Of a stretch of 64,000 nt of DNA, positions 1 through 10,736 are shown piece by piece. A program made the position numbers and the translations under genes. This stretch comes from Seminavis robusta (taxonomy: Eukaryota; Bacillariophyta; Bacillariophyceae; Naviculales; Naviculaceae), in contig CAICTM010000220.1 of NCBI GenBank assembly GCA_903772945.1, positions 17,714-81,713 of the forward strand, in the 5' to 3' direction. The notes beneath the pieces were generated by a model. The model made no database searches. It saw nothing but the letters and a program-made list of their open reading frames with translations, and was not told the DNA's origin. The stretch's first letter is position 1. Each line of letters starts with the position of its first letter.

Positions 1-400
1 TGCTGGCAAACCAAACAATAGCTAGCTATCAAAAGCACACAAAACTAGAGTGCACTTCTGCTTTGACAACCCATCACGGATGCTGCTTTTTGGATTTGTC
101 CAAGCAGCACTTCTCCGCCAGATTACATACTTGACATACTTGACATGGAACGGCCGGCACCAGTGGGGATGGAAAGGGCCCACGAGCCATTGAGAGCAAT
201 GTATTGTATTTACAGCTCTGCTGTTTGTTTCTGAGAACCAACCGTCAAAGGCTATTTAGCTAATTCGGCAGTTTGAATTTGTCACGCTTTTTTCTCCTCA
301 CATTTTGCAACACTAATAACAATGAGGCACTGCTGCTGCAGCGATAGTAATCAATCGGCGGTGATTGATTAGACTACATGTACAGTAGTAGTTGGGAAGA
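1..400. other. upstream region of the HAD gene, no gene seen
   Basis: No convincing reading frame. A short direct repeat of CTTGACATA lies near positions 130-146. The stretch presumably holds the promoter and 5' UTR of the phosphatase gene that starts at 401, but no core promoter element can be assigned with confidence. Confidence 0.4.
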
Positions 401-1120
401 ATGTTGGGAATGACAGATGTGAGATTATGCTACCTTCTCTTGTTATTCGCTTGCTGTCATGCCGGCGACCATGATGATCAAGGAGGAGGATTTGGAGATG
501 GTGGTGATATCCCTGGTACTGATAACAACAACGATCCAGGAGGAGGTGCCCCCCGACCGACGGTGATTTTCGACATTGACGGCACATTGACGTTCAACGA
601 ACTGCCTCTTCCATTTGTTCGCAAGGGTTCCCGCGAAGCCACACAACTCTATTTGGATTTGGGGTACGAAATCATTTTGTTGAGTGCCCGGCCCTGCCTG
701 ACACAATGGCAAGCAGATATCGTCTTGTGGTTGTACAAGTTTCCCACGGACGAGTTTTTGAAAATTGTCTGTTCTCCCAATGTTATCTGGGATCCCGATA
801 TGCGAGGATGGTTCAAATTGCGTGTCATGAAGGAATTGCGGGACGAATGGAATTTGGTGTATACCCATGCGTACGGAGATCAACCCAGTGACTTTGGTGT
901 CTATCATGCCTTGGGAATTCCACAATCCAACGTCTTTGCCTTTCGACGTCTTTTTGAACCGGATTGTTCTCCTGGACTCTATGCCGATTGTATGGAAGAT
1001 TATGTTACGCATAATATCCTCTACATTGCACGACAACCATTTGTACCTCGACCCGATCCAGCGGGTCGCAGTGGTGCAATTCGGCTTATTATGGACAACA
1101 ACAACCATACAAGAAGATGA
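401..1120 (+). CDS. secreted HAD-superfamily (LNS2/lipin-like) phosphatase
   Basis: The protein has 239 residues from the ATG at 401; an ATG nine bases later is equally possible. The N-terminus has a hydrophobic stretch ending CCHAG, a probable signal peptide, followed by a Gly/Asp/Asn-rich linker. The HAD core follows. Motif I is FDIDGTLT (nucleophile Asp about residue 58), motif II is the Ser of LSARP (about 95), and motif III is YGDQPSD (about 159-164). The order DxDGT, LSAR, then F-K and GDQ-D resembles the LNS2 catalytic half of lipin phosphatidate phosphatases, but no N-LIP domain is present. Phosphatase activity in the secretory route is inferred from these motifs; the substrate is unknown. 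It converges on the PARG-like gene with a 250-bp gap. Confidence 0.75.
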   Translation: MLGMTDVRLCYLLLLFACCHAGDHDDQGGGFGDGGDIPGTDNNNDPGGGAPRPTVIFDIDGTLTFNELPLPFVRKGSREATQLYLDLGYEIILLSARPCLTQWQADIVLWLYKFPTDEFLKIVCSPNVIWDPDMRGWFKLRVMKELRDEWNLVYTHAYGDQPSDFGVYHALGIPQSNVFAFRRLFEPDCSPGLYADCMEDYVTHNILYIARQPFVPRPDPAGRSGAIRLIMDNNNHTRR

Positions 1121-1371
1121 CAAACATCACTGGGACTAATAAAACGTGATAACTCGATGGGATTGAAGGGTAGGGATCCTCCCGACCGAAGGATATCTGA
1201 ATTGCTCTCTTCCTGCAGGCGAAGAAGAGTCAATTGACATTATCTGTTAGGTTTATTTGGGATATCACTACTAGACTAGTACTAATAAGCAGGGTTATGG
1301 ATGGATGGATGTGAAATCTATGTTTATGTAGTACAACTGTGTAGCGTCTGCACATCACAAATAATGTTTAT

Positions 1372-2451
1372 CTATGATTGTGGTTCCTCTTGTTCCTCTG
1401 GTTGTTGTTGAAAGACTTGTGCAAACTGTTCGAAATTGTGTGGACGATTGGAATTCATGGCAAAAGCGACGGTTCGGAATCGTCCGGCAAATTCGCCATG
1501 GAGGAGGGTTCGAAAGGACCGTGCCGCTTGTTGGGGCGAATTGCCGTGGACGCCACATCCAAACGCACACAGCACAATATCGGTACATCCCTGCAATGCC
1601 AAAATGGACAAGGCTCGATGCAACCGATCTTCCAATGCCCGTTCGACCGTCCAGTACTGATACGGTTCATTGTTTTTGGAAGCACCAATGGATTGTGCCT
1701 TGGGGACACACGGCGCTGTGTCATCTCCCAGTGCAAACGCATTGGGTGCGGGAATGGAAATGACACTAAACTTCAAGGGATGTTCCAACAAATCGCCTCG
1801 TTGGGAATCGGCTCGTACCATGGGGACACTCGGCACAAAAATGGCACAACTGCTGCTATTGTCTTGGTACTTTTCCTTGTGATTGACGTAGTAAAAGTGA
1901 TGGGGTCGATTGTAGTACTGCATCAGACAGGGATAGAGCAATGTGGCGCGGCAAATTCCTTCTTCTTGACTCAGTGTCCCACGCAAAAACTTTTCCGGGT
2001 GTTTGCCACTGGCCGAATTCAAAATACCAATGGTTCCACTGCTGTCATCAGTATCAGTATCAGTATTGTCAGTATCATTGGATGACAAGTACTCTTGCAA
2101 TTTGGTGGCGACTTGCAGAGAACTCCCGTACACGACGTGATACTCGGTATCTTCAAAGCGGGGAGGTCCCGCATGGAGACGAATCTCCTCTTGGGTGAAT
2201 TGATGCGACGAATGATAATGAACGGAATTCTTCATGCTGTACCGCAAGGCTTCGGCCACACAAACCTTGCGACCTTGGCCGTTGGTGTAGCACCCTTCTT
2301 CGGCAATCTTGACCGTTTCATGCGCAATGTGGACCAACCAACTGCGCGAAAATGTCAAACCCGACGCGGGAAGCAGCGAGGCACTGGTAGTCGACGACAA
2401 CGGACTCCCATGCTGATGCTGGTGCTGTTGTTGGAGGTGGACCATGGGCAT
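1372..2451 (-). CDS. microbial-type PARG / TIGR02452-like protein
   Basis: The start is the ATG at 2451, giving 359 residues; the frame stays open further upstream, so a longer or spliced N-terminus is possible. The fold is recognised from ILNSASGKHP, then FLRGTLSQEEGICR with the catalytic-type QEE at about residues 162-164, LYPCL, and the late glycine motif FGCGVHGN at about 297-304. These are hallmarks of bacterial/fungal-type poly(ADP-ribose) glycohydrolase (DUF2263, macrodomain fold), which removes ADP-ribose from modified proteins. The usual Gly-Gly-Gly diphosphate-binding loop before QEE is replaced by HPEKF, so activity is uncertain. An insert rich in Asp/Thr (about residues 125-140) precedes the core. 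The N-terminus has a Gln/His run. Confidence 0.7.
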   Translation of the reverse strand: MPMVHLQQQHQHQHGSPLSSTTSASLLPASGLTFSRSWLVHIAHETVKIAEEGCYTNGQGRKVCVAEALRYSMKNSVHYHSSHQFTQEEIRLHAGPPRFEDTEYHVVYGSSLQVATKLQEYLSSNDTDNTDTDTDDSSGTIGILNSASGKHPEKFLRGTLSQEEGICRATLLYPCLMQYYNRPHHFYYVNHKEKYQDNSSSCAIFVPSVPMVRADSQRGDLLEHPLKFSVISIPAPNAFALGDDTAPCVPKAQSIGASKNNEPYQYWTVERALEDRLHRALSILALQGCTDIVLCAFGCGVHGNSPQQAARSFRTLLHGEFAGRFRTVAFAMNSNRPHNFEQFAQVFQQQPEEQEEPQS

Positions 2452-3147
2452 CTTGTTTCGGTAGATAGTGCGCTGGGTCTTTCTCGATAATAAGAGAGTG
2501 TCTTCTTTCGCTTGCCAAAATTTGGTCGTTGTTTTTGTGGACAAAAAGCTTCCCCGCCCCTTGCAATTTCCACCACCGTTGGAGATGAGTGTGACATGAC
2601 CATCAGCTTCCCCATGTGGCGTGTGTGCTTTGGTGAGGGTGGAGGCAGTTCAGGGCCACGTCACTGTTCTTTGGCGTCGTCACGCTTAGAAACCTCTACG
2701 TACGGTGTAGGATGTACGATAGTCCGGTAGTCCAGCAGACTCTGACTCGATGAGAAAGGTTGAAAGATTTACTGCTCAGGAGGTAACAATGAACAAAAGA
2801 ATCCTGGTAGAGTTAACGATGAGGGCAATGGCGAGGAGAGGGTGGAGGTGGGGGCAGGGGACCGAGCAGTGGAGCAGCGGCAGGTGGTTGCCCCAGGGTG
2901 CGTTCCTTGTGGCCAGATGATCAGATGATGCTCTGAGTGGATATGTACAGTAGCTATCTACTCAGTAGCTAGCTAGATTCAGATTTTGTTCTTTCTGGCT
3001 AGCTAGCGATAGCTGGCTAGATTGCCACCTCTCCTCATGAGAAGAATGTTCGGATCTTGCCTTGAGATGGTGCTTCTTCTTCGTGCCAATCAAAACTATT
3101 CTAAAACCAAAGGTACATGATGCCTGTCGGGCTGATAAGCTGCAGCA
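2452..3147. other. intergenic, partly duplicated downstream flank of 7TM copy 1
   Basis: No gene seen. From about 2815 to 3147 the sequence is recognisably homologous to about 5895-6180 (shared blocks around GTTCCTTGTGGCCAGATG and GATTGCCACCTCTC). The 7TM duplication unit therefore extends past the coding region. CTAGCTAG-type palindromes lie near 2966 and 2998. Confidence 0.5.
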
Positions 3148-4275
3148 CTAACTGTGTGGCTCAGGTGGGTAAACCTCCGCAGAGACATGCTGTGTGGACT
3201 CTACATGTAAGTCAATGGTCTTCCTTGAGCTGCTCCGAAAGGACCGGGGTCGATCCAATGAAATCAGCCAGCACTGGACAAGGAAGGCGCACTTGGTATA
3301 GAAGTCAATAAAGGCTTCCCAGATATCCGGTTTCAAAAGACTGACCGAAGAGGAAGCAAACACTTGCAAATGTGACAAGGTGCCCCCAAAATGTTCCACC
3401 CATGGGCTGGTAAAGGCAGGCATAACAAACACAATTATAATGCTTGGAATCCACACGGCAATAAAGATGAATGCCAGGCGGAAAAAGTAGATTGCTAGAG
3501 TTCGTCGTCGCCCAGGTGGCGGCAGTAGTCTCTCTTTCCATATTCGGATTGAGGCATATAGCACATAGCAGAAGGGTATACCAACCAGACAGGGGAAGTA
3601 GATAACATAGAAAAAGACCATGCTGGTATCATCCACAGCTCCTGGGAAACATGCAAGTCGATAGATTATGTGGTGAGGCCACCACTCCCATACCACTCAA
3701 TAGATACCCCAACTTGCCACAAAAAAGCACCAGAGATACACCATCAGGCATTCCGTTGTGACTTGTATTAGAGCGGGTGGCTGGTACCTGATACAGTCCT
3801 TGCTGGATTCAAGCATGGCAAGCAGCTTCCTTGTGATTAAAGCATTCAGCCAAGCATTGATGGCAACCCAAGAGACCAGGTAAAAGGATTGGAAATAGCA
3901 CGTGGCTACACCACCAGCAAACTCTCCACCCAAATAGTTGGCCAAACAATTGACTCCGCACAACAGAGTGACACTTGTGTCTGGGATCATGAGGAATATC
4001 AGGTATAGGTTGAAGGGTTTCGTCCGGATTTTCTTGGTGAAGGCAATGGGGAGAAAGATGATTGTTGCATAGATGCCAATTGCAAGTTGGATAGTGCTCC
4101 AAATGAGCCACATTTGTTTCATGATCCCATCCGGAGGGAGGGCTGTCAGTGCCTCATAGTAGGTGGAATTCTCTGTCAAGTCAGACTCTCGGACAAGAGG
4201 ATCACCCAGTGGTCCAATCTCTTCTAAACCAACGCTTTCTGTTATGTTGTCTGCTGTGGCTGTATTGGATGACAT
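3148..4275 (-). pseudogene. seven-transmembrane receptor-like gene, copy 1 (nonsense codon, replaced C-terminus)
   Basis: It starts at ATG 4275 (MSSNTATADN). It has an N-glycosylation-type ectodomain (NIT, NST) and seven hydrophobic segments: three before the Arg-Lys-Leu-Leu of RKLLAMLE, the fourth ending FFVASWGIY, then FFYVIYFPCLVGIPF, FFRLAFIFIAVWIPS and the last around HLQVFASSS. An in-frame TGA at 3697-3699 follows the fourth segment where copy 2 has GGA (Gly); the frame then stays open for about 180 codons. After IDFYTKC the acidic tail of copy 2 is missing. The sequence jumps to DNA that lies about 590 bp further downstream in copy 2, giving an unrelated end. The topology suggests a G-protein-coupled receptor-like protein; no ligand or class can be named. 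Translational readthrough or an allele-specific stop are alternatives to a dead gene. Confidence 0.7.
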
Positions 4276-5894
4276 GGTACTAGTAATGGGATCGTCTAGC
4301 AGCAAGCAGAGGTTAGTCAAGGTGCAGTGTTGGGCCGCTGTTTTGTCGGGGTTTGGTGGGTGGTTTTGTGTTTTGGAGTTGTCGCTGGTGCGCTGGCTTC
4401 ATCCACGTCTCCGCTTGTCCAGCTCGTGCCTTGTGCTCTTGGGCTATGCGCTGGGGACGAAGCGGGCATCCGAATTCTCTTTACTTTTAAACAAGAAAGA
4501 CAAGCATTTAATTAATGATGAGGCTATGGTAACTTTCCTCCGAGATCCGAGATTCGAGGTACTTAGGTCCGATGTGTGACGTAGACCTCATAATACCCTA
4601 TCTAGATTGGATACAAGTTTCACTTTGAATTTTCCTACCAGTCCTACGTCATTTCTACAGGAGTTTTTGGCCATTGTCCCTCCTTTGGTTGAACAAGTAT
4701 CCTCCAGTAGAAATCTACACCATCCTGGTACTAAAGAATTGCCTGTTGATTGCCAACCTTTCTTTTTTCTTGACCATGACCATGATGCTTTAGATGAGAT
4801 GAAAGCAACCTCGTCCAATACAGCATCCCTCTACCTTCTGCTATGTACAATGATCAACCACACTACCAGGTACTGCTACCATCATAATAACAAGCGGCGT
4901 GGCCAGAGCTACCATATTGGCCGAATGCAACTGCATCCCTTTAGCCGCCTCCTCAGAACTTGAATTGTGGCCGCCTTCAACCTTCGATCAACCGACCACC
5001 ATTACTACTGATACTGCTACAGCCATCTTGAAGCGACGCTACTACCGTACTCCTACCGCTGCCGTTCGATCGCTCGGAGCTCCCGATCCTTCGTTATGCC
5101 GATCGCCCGAAGCCATTGTCGTCGCCCGAAAGTTTTCTACATGGACCGCCGTCTCTGCTTCAGAACTCAAGATGCGGCCGCCCTCACTTTCACCCGCAGT
5201 CTGTTGATCGCCCAATCCATCACAAGTCCTCTCAAGCCGTCCAACAGGACGCAACCATTTTGAGTGGGGTCGCCCGAAACTTCCTATCCATGGTCCTAAG
5301 ACCCAGTCCTTTTGTCGTCTCCCAAAGCTTCTGCCCCTGTCCCAACTGACAGACAGACTGACTGACTGACTGACTGACTGACTGTGCATCTTCTAGTATA
5401 CAGCCTGAATGATCATTCTTTGTGGGCCTACTGTGTTTATTGCCTATTCTCACAACAACACTTTGCAGATCAACTGCTCTCTTCTTTTTCCCGTGTAGGC
5501 CCCTCCTCATGTACTCCATGCTCTACCGGTACAAGCTACTACCGAGCTCCCATTCCCTCCAACCCTCCCTTGGTTTGATTCTGTCGGCTCCTTGATTCTA
5601 TTTCGGCTCCTTGGCTTTGATTCTAGTAGTTGGCTCGGGGAGTCGCCTTTGCCCGCCCCCTATACAACCGCGCATTTTTCTTTTTAAAAAGGCAGCATGC
5701 CATTTTATTTTATTTTTGATTTTTTCAATACAGTGAATACCGCCCTTGAGCGATGCCGCCAAGGAGCGAAGTAAAACGAAATGCCGCCCTCGAGCGAGTC
5801 CAGCAGACATCCCATTCGAGGAGAGACTTTGAGAGATTTTGGGCAGAGGAGATAGCAAAGATCACAGAATCCTGGTACCGGTGTAGACTTTTAA
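4276..5894. other. intergenic between 7TM copies, microsatellite, no gene seen
   Basis: About 4320-4420 is homologous to 8400-8500, so it is the 5' flank of the duplicated 7TM unit. A (GACT)n tract lies near 5350-5383. Short open frames occur on both strands but show no family resemblance, and none is supported. Confidence 0.4.
5346..5383. repeat. (ACTG)n microsatellite
   Basis: Consecutive GACT tetranucleotides, about nine units, directly visible. Confidence 0.9.
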
Positions 5895-6517
5895 AAAGAG
5901 GAGGGAAATGGGGAGGAAATGGTGGTGTAATGGGGGCTCGGGACACCGAGCATTGGAGCAGTGACAGGTGGTGGGGTTCGTTCCTTGTGGCCAGATGCTG
6001 CTTTGAGTGATACCGCTATAGCGTAGCTCGATTCAGATTTGTTCTCTCTAGCTAACTGGCTGGCTAGATTGCCACCTCTCTTCATGAGAAGAAGGACCGG
6101 ATCTTGCCTGTACATGGTGCTCATCGTGCCAATCAATACTTTACTCTATAACGTACCGTAGCTAGGTACGTGATGCCTGTCGGATACGCTGCAAGGGGGG
6201 GGGGGGGGCTCCGCAGAGACGTACCCGTACATTATGAACACTGCGTCAATGGTCTCCCTTGAGCTGCTCTGAAAGCAAGGGAGAAAAAGAAGAGTCGAAC
6301 CATTGAAATCAGCCAGCACTGGACAATGCATTCCAGGCTAAAGCTTCAATGAGGATAGCCCCTCGAGGAATGATTGCATGGTGGAACCTGGTAATTCAGA
6401 CTATCAAACATTGCACCGACACAGACTCCATTTCCTAGAAGACAACCAGTGCAAGCCAGTCCTGTTTCGTGACTGTTGACCATCATCACTGCAAAACTGT
6501 GTTTGTTCATCCCACAA
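5895..6517. repeat. duplicated downstream flank of 7TM copy 2 with poly-G run
   Basis: The stretch to about 6325 is homologous to 2815-3285 downstream of copy 1. It contains a run of 14 G at 6195-6208. The block CAGCCAGCACTGGACAA near 6310-6325 is where copy 1 carries its deletion junction. No gene is seen. Confidence 0.6.
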
Positions 6518-7898
6518 TCATTCGTCTGCAAAGCTGAACAACGAGTCCATGTCACAAACATTGTCATTGTTGCCTTTGTCAACACCACCTGCCCTACAGG
6601 CATCTTTGTATGGATATTCATCATCCTCTTCTTCCTCTTGTGGAGCGTTCAACGAGGTACCCATCCCACTTTCTTCGTCATCTCCCACAAGATGCTCCAT
6701 CATGGGTACTGATGGCGGCTTCACTTTTGGCTCTGACTCCATTTGAAACTTTATTAGTTCCAAATTGCGCATTTCTTCCTCAAGAGTTGGTGGCTTCTTC
6801 ATGCCCCCAAATGACCGACCATGCGAGTGTGAAGAAGCAGTGGAGAATCCTGGTATTGAACTCATCCAGGAAGAAGGAGTCATTTCCTGGTCCAGTTCTT
6901 CTTTTTGAAGCAGGGTGCACTTGGTATAGAAGTCAATAAATGCTTCCCAGATATCTGGTTTCATAAGACTGACCGAAGAGGAAACAAACACTTGCAAATG
7001 CGACAAGGTACCACCTGCATGTTCCACCCATGTGATTGTAAAGGCTGGAGTGACAAACATCAGAATAATGCTTGGCATCCACATGACAAAGAAGACGAAT
7101 GCCAGACGGAAAAAGTAGATTGCTAGAGTGCGTCGCCGCCCTGGTGGGGGTAATAGCCCCTCTCTCCAGATTCGGATCGAGGCATAAACCACATAGCAGA
7201 AGGGTATACCAACCAGACAGGGGAATTAGACAACATAGAAAAGATCATGCTGGCTTCATCGACGGGTGCCGGGACACACACAAGTCGATAGATTGTCTGG
7301 TGAGGCCACCACTCCCATGCCGCTCCATAGAGGCCCCAACTTGCCACAAAAAAGGACCAGAGATAGATCAGCAGGCATTCCTTTGTGACTTGTAATAAAG
7401 TTGGTGGCTGGTACCTGATAAAGTGGTTGCTGGATTGAAGCATGGCAAGCAGCTTCCTTGTGATTAAAGCATTCAGCCAAGCATTGATGGAAATCCACGA
7501 GATCAGGTAGAAGGATTGGAAGTAGCAGGTAGCAGGTGGCTGCACCACCAGCAAACTCTCCAGCCAGATAGTTGGCCAGACAATTGGCTCCACACAACAG
7601 AGTGCCAGTTGTGTCGGGGATCATGAGAAATATCAGGTATAGGTTGAAGGGTTTCGTCCGGATTTTCTTGGTGAAGGCAATGGGGAGAAAGATGATTGTT
7701 GCATAGATGCCAATTGCAAGTTGGATAGTGCTCCAAATGAGCCACATTTGTTTCATGATCTCATCCGGAGGGAGGGCTGTCAGTGCCTCATAGTAGGTGG
7801 AATTCTCTTTCAAGTCAGACTCTCGGACAAGAGGATCGCCCAGTGGTCCAATCTCTTCTAAACCAACGCTTTCTGTTATGTTGTCTGCTGTGGCTGTA
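6518..7898 (-). pseudogene. seven-transmembrane receptor-like gene, copy 2 (start lost, two frameshifts, one nonsense)
   Basis: It carries the most complete version of the family, including the cytoplasmic tail of about 110 residues (Glu/Met-rich, ending with an acidic EEEEDDE segment and FSFADE). Four lesions are visible. The codons up to NTATADN, including the start Met, have been replaced by the end of copy 3. A 7-bp tandem duplication (AGCAGGT twice, 7523-7536) shifts frame in transmembrane segment 3. One A is missing from the run at 7239-7242 relative to copy 1. TAC (Tyr) of the FFYV.YF segment is TAA (7226-7228). All other segments align residue by residue with copy 1, so the gene decayed recently. 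Confidence 0.75.
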
Positions 7899-8369
7899 TT
7901 ATTCAAGCATGGTAAGCAGCTTCCGTGTGATTGCAGCATTCAGCCAAGCATTGATGGCAACCCACGAGACCAGGTAGAAGGATTGAAAATAGCAGGTGGC
8001 TGCGCCACCAGCAAACTCTCCACCCAAATAGTTGGCCAAACAATTGACTCCGCACAACAGAGTGGCAGTAGTATCCGGAAGCATGAGAAATATCAGGTAC
8101 AGGTTGAAGGGTTTTGTTCGAACTTTCTTGGTGAATGCAATGGGGAGAAAGACGATTGTTGCATAGATGCCAATGGCAAGGAGGATAGTGCTCCAAATGA
8201 GCCACATTTGACTCATGGTCTCATCTGGTGGGAGGGCCGTCAGTGCCTCATAGTAGGTGGAATTCTCTGTCAACTCAGACTCTCGGACAAGAGGATCACC
8301 CAGTGGACCAATCTCTTCTGAACTAACCCCTTCTGGTGTGTTGTCCATTGTGGCTGTAGAGGATGACAT
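7899..8369 (-). pseudogene. seven-transmembrane receptor-like gene, copy 3 (N-terminal third only)
   Basis: It starts at ATG 8369 (MSSSTATMDN) and encodes the ectodomain and transmembrane segments 1-3 as far as RKLLTMLE, then stops at the junction with copy 2. The break falls at an AAT shared by both parents, consistent with a deletion between tandem copies that removed the C-terminal half of copy 3, the spacer and the first codons of copy 2. The 156-residue product could be made but cannot form a seven-helix bundle. Confidence 0.75.
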
Positions 8370-9701
8370 GGTAGCAAGGGGATCCTCTAGCTGCAGCTAG
8401 TGGTAGAGGTTAGTCGAGGTGCAGTATTGCGATGCGCCTTTGCTGGGCTGTGGGCCGCTGTTTTGTCAGTGTTTGGTGGGTTGGAAGCTGTCGCTGGAAG
8501 GAATGATCTACGGTCCACAGTTGCTAATCAGCTCGTGCGTTGGGCTCCCGGGGTGAGGAAGGGTGCATCCCCAATTCTCCACACTGTAGATCATCATAAC
8601 AAGAAAGACAGGCTTTTTTTAACTACCAGGTTGATTGACTTTTCTCCAGGCTCTTTCTTCACAGGAATGATGAGCTAACGGGGAGGGTGCGGAGGCGAAG
8701 ACACGGGCTGGAGAAATACTAGTAGGGCGATGGCGTGGAAAGTCCATGGGAGGATCTAGCTAGCTGTCAGCTTGCAGGTAATGAATGATGAATCGCTAAG
8801 GTGAATGCAGTGGCATGGGAATGCCAACGAGTGGCGAACGTCCTGACTGGTACCAAGGAGACCATGACATCCCGTACAATTCAAAACTTGAGTGGTGGTA
8901 GGGTGCAGCGTACCGTATGCATGGTCAGAATCGATAGATAGATCATTCATTACAAGCATCAAGCCGCTACTCGGTGCCCTTGCACCTTGCATTCATCCTC
9001 TAGCTAGGTGGAGTGAGTCGAGTCATTCATTCCCACCCTTAGTCACCTCTAACATCGCACATTCATAGTAAATCTTCGTGTTGGCAAATCCTTCGTGTTG
9101 GCAAACAACATTGTAAAAGCACTAAAGTCCGTACAGAGGGGTTTTAGAGTGAGTAGGGAGGTTATCTCAGAAGCCAGCGAGGGCCAGGCTTTGGCAAAGA
9201 AGACTGTATTCAAGTGTTTTGTTAAAGCTGTCTTCATGATGTATGGCATGCTTAGTTATCTTCCTTCCCAGTTCCACGGGCCTGGGCACGGGGGCATCTC
9301 ATTGCAGAGAACTAGTACGATTCAGGTGTTTAGCGCTACTGTACTATTGTACCGATATTTGGAAAGCGCTTCAGCCGCACACAGCATCATGATGTTTCTT
9401 CCCTCCTAATCAATCATTGTCATTTTAGAAAGCAAGCTGGCTATAGTAATGCATTATTCCGCCCCTATTATGGCTCTTTGCTTGCGTACCACACCTTCAA
9501 AGGCTGTAATTTGATGGTTTGATCGCACAGGGGCACCTGGAGATGGACTCCGTCAGACGTTTGGATGAGGCCATGGCATTGGCTGCTTTGTTTGTAGATG
9601 AACTGGAGGGACTTGACTTGAATATTTCCAGATGCTCGGAAATTCGTTTGTATCATCACCCGTTCCTTACCATTGGACAGTGGCGCATTTATACTTTGTA
9701 T
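8370..9701. other. intergenic, 5' flank of the 7TM array, no gene seen
   Basis: 8400-8500 is homologous to 4320-4420. The rest shows only short unsupported frames, CTAGCTAG near 8756, and a short direct repeat of CTTCGTGTTGGCAAA near 9075-9103. Confidence 0.4.
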
Positions 9702-10061
9702 TCAGGCCGAGTGATCGGTATGAAAGTAATCCACATGATTGTAGATGCGCTCGATAAGCTCGGCCTTTTTACCCGTCGAGGAAAGACCACAGTTCTTGCT
9801 CATTTGTTTGAGCGCCACCACAGTCACTCCAGCTTCTAGAGGCTTGGCCTCGCCACGAAGATCCCGTAGCTGCTGTTCCGCCGTTAGATAGCTCTGCCCA
9901 AGCATGGTACCTGGCGCTGGATTGTCAAGGTCAACCGTGATGGCCGCCATTTGTTCAATCTTCTCCATAAAGGCGGCCACTCGGATTTGGGTGCGGTATT
10001 CAGGTGGAAGCATGCTGTTGTTCAAGCGGAATCCCTGGACGGTAAATTCAAAGTCGGCCAT
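9702..10061 (-). CDS. small SAP-domain protein
   Basis: 119 residues from ATG 10061. The C-terminal third, VVALKQMSKNCGLSSTGKKAEL followed by IERIYNHV, fits the SAP helix-turn-helix (Leu-Lys at the start, Gly-Lys-Lys-Ala-Glu-Leu in the middle), a DNA/RNA-binding fold of chromatin and RNA-processing proteins. The first 75 residues match nothing I recognise. It is shorter than most SAP proteins, so a missing upstream exon is possible, although an ATG is present. A nuclear role is inferred from the SAP family only. Confidence 0.6.
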   Translation of the reverse strand: MADFEFTVQGFRLNNSMLPPEYRTQIRVAAFMEKIEQMAAITVDLDNPAPGTMLGQSYLTAEQQLRDLRGEAKPLEAGVTVVALKQMSKNCGLSSTGKKAELIERIYNHVDYFHTDHSA

Positions 10062-10736
10062 CTTCTCGTTCTTGTGCTGCTGCTACTGCTGGTGGTGTTG
10101 GTGGTGTTGGGTTGTCGTCGGTTGTGATGTTGTGATGGTTCAACGAAACACGAAACAATGCCAATGCTAAGAATGTACGCCAAAAAAGCAACGGTACTAA
10201 AAGATCTAATGTCGATCAATTTGAACCGCACACATGCTCGCATGCTCGCATTGATGCCGACGCCACATTCTGGGGTGGTGGTGTTGTACGTGTATTCCGT
10301 ATCGGTATGCCATACCACTCTGGAGTCCTCAGCGCATTATTCCCAGACATAGACCACACTAACCACTTTTAGTACATGTAACCTGCTTTCATAATTGTAG
10401 TTTTTGAACATTATTAGGACTTTTGAACATTAGGAACTATAAATGGCTGTGTACAATGGTATCAAGAGCCCAAAATTTCACTTGTGCATAATTGTAGTAG
10501 AGGGTCGGAGATTGCCGCGGTGTATGTTGGGCTTCGACCGCAGCGGCAATGTGACCGTTGCATCGCCCACATTGGAAAGTCCACCATGAACAGTTACACA
10601 ATTGAATTCTCTGTCAAGCTCTGGCTATGGAAGCATCAAGGATCCCTGCGTTTGCTGGTTTTGAGCCCGAATGAATCGAATTTACCTGCTTGCTTCAATG
10701 ATGCAACCGGTACTATAGTTGGACCATAGAATTTGT
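10062..10736. other. intergenic, no gene seen
   Basis: AT-rich spacer between two minus-strand genes. A short repeat of TTTTGAACATTA occurs near 10401-10434. Nothing else can be supported. Confidence 0.4.

Noticed and set aside
443-1123. 226-codon frame opposite the HAD gene
   Set aside because: It overlaps a gene with clear catalytic motifs and shows no family features; a shadow frame.
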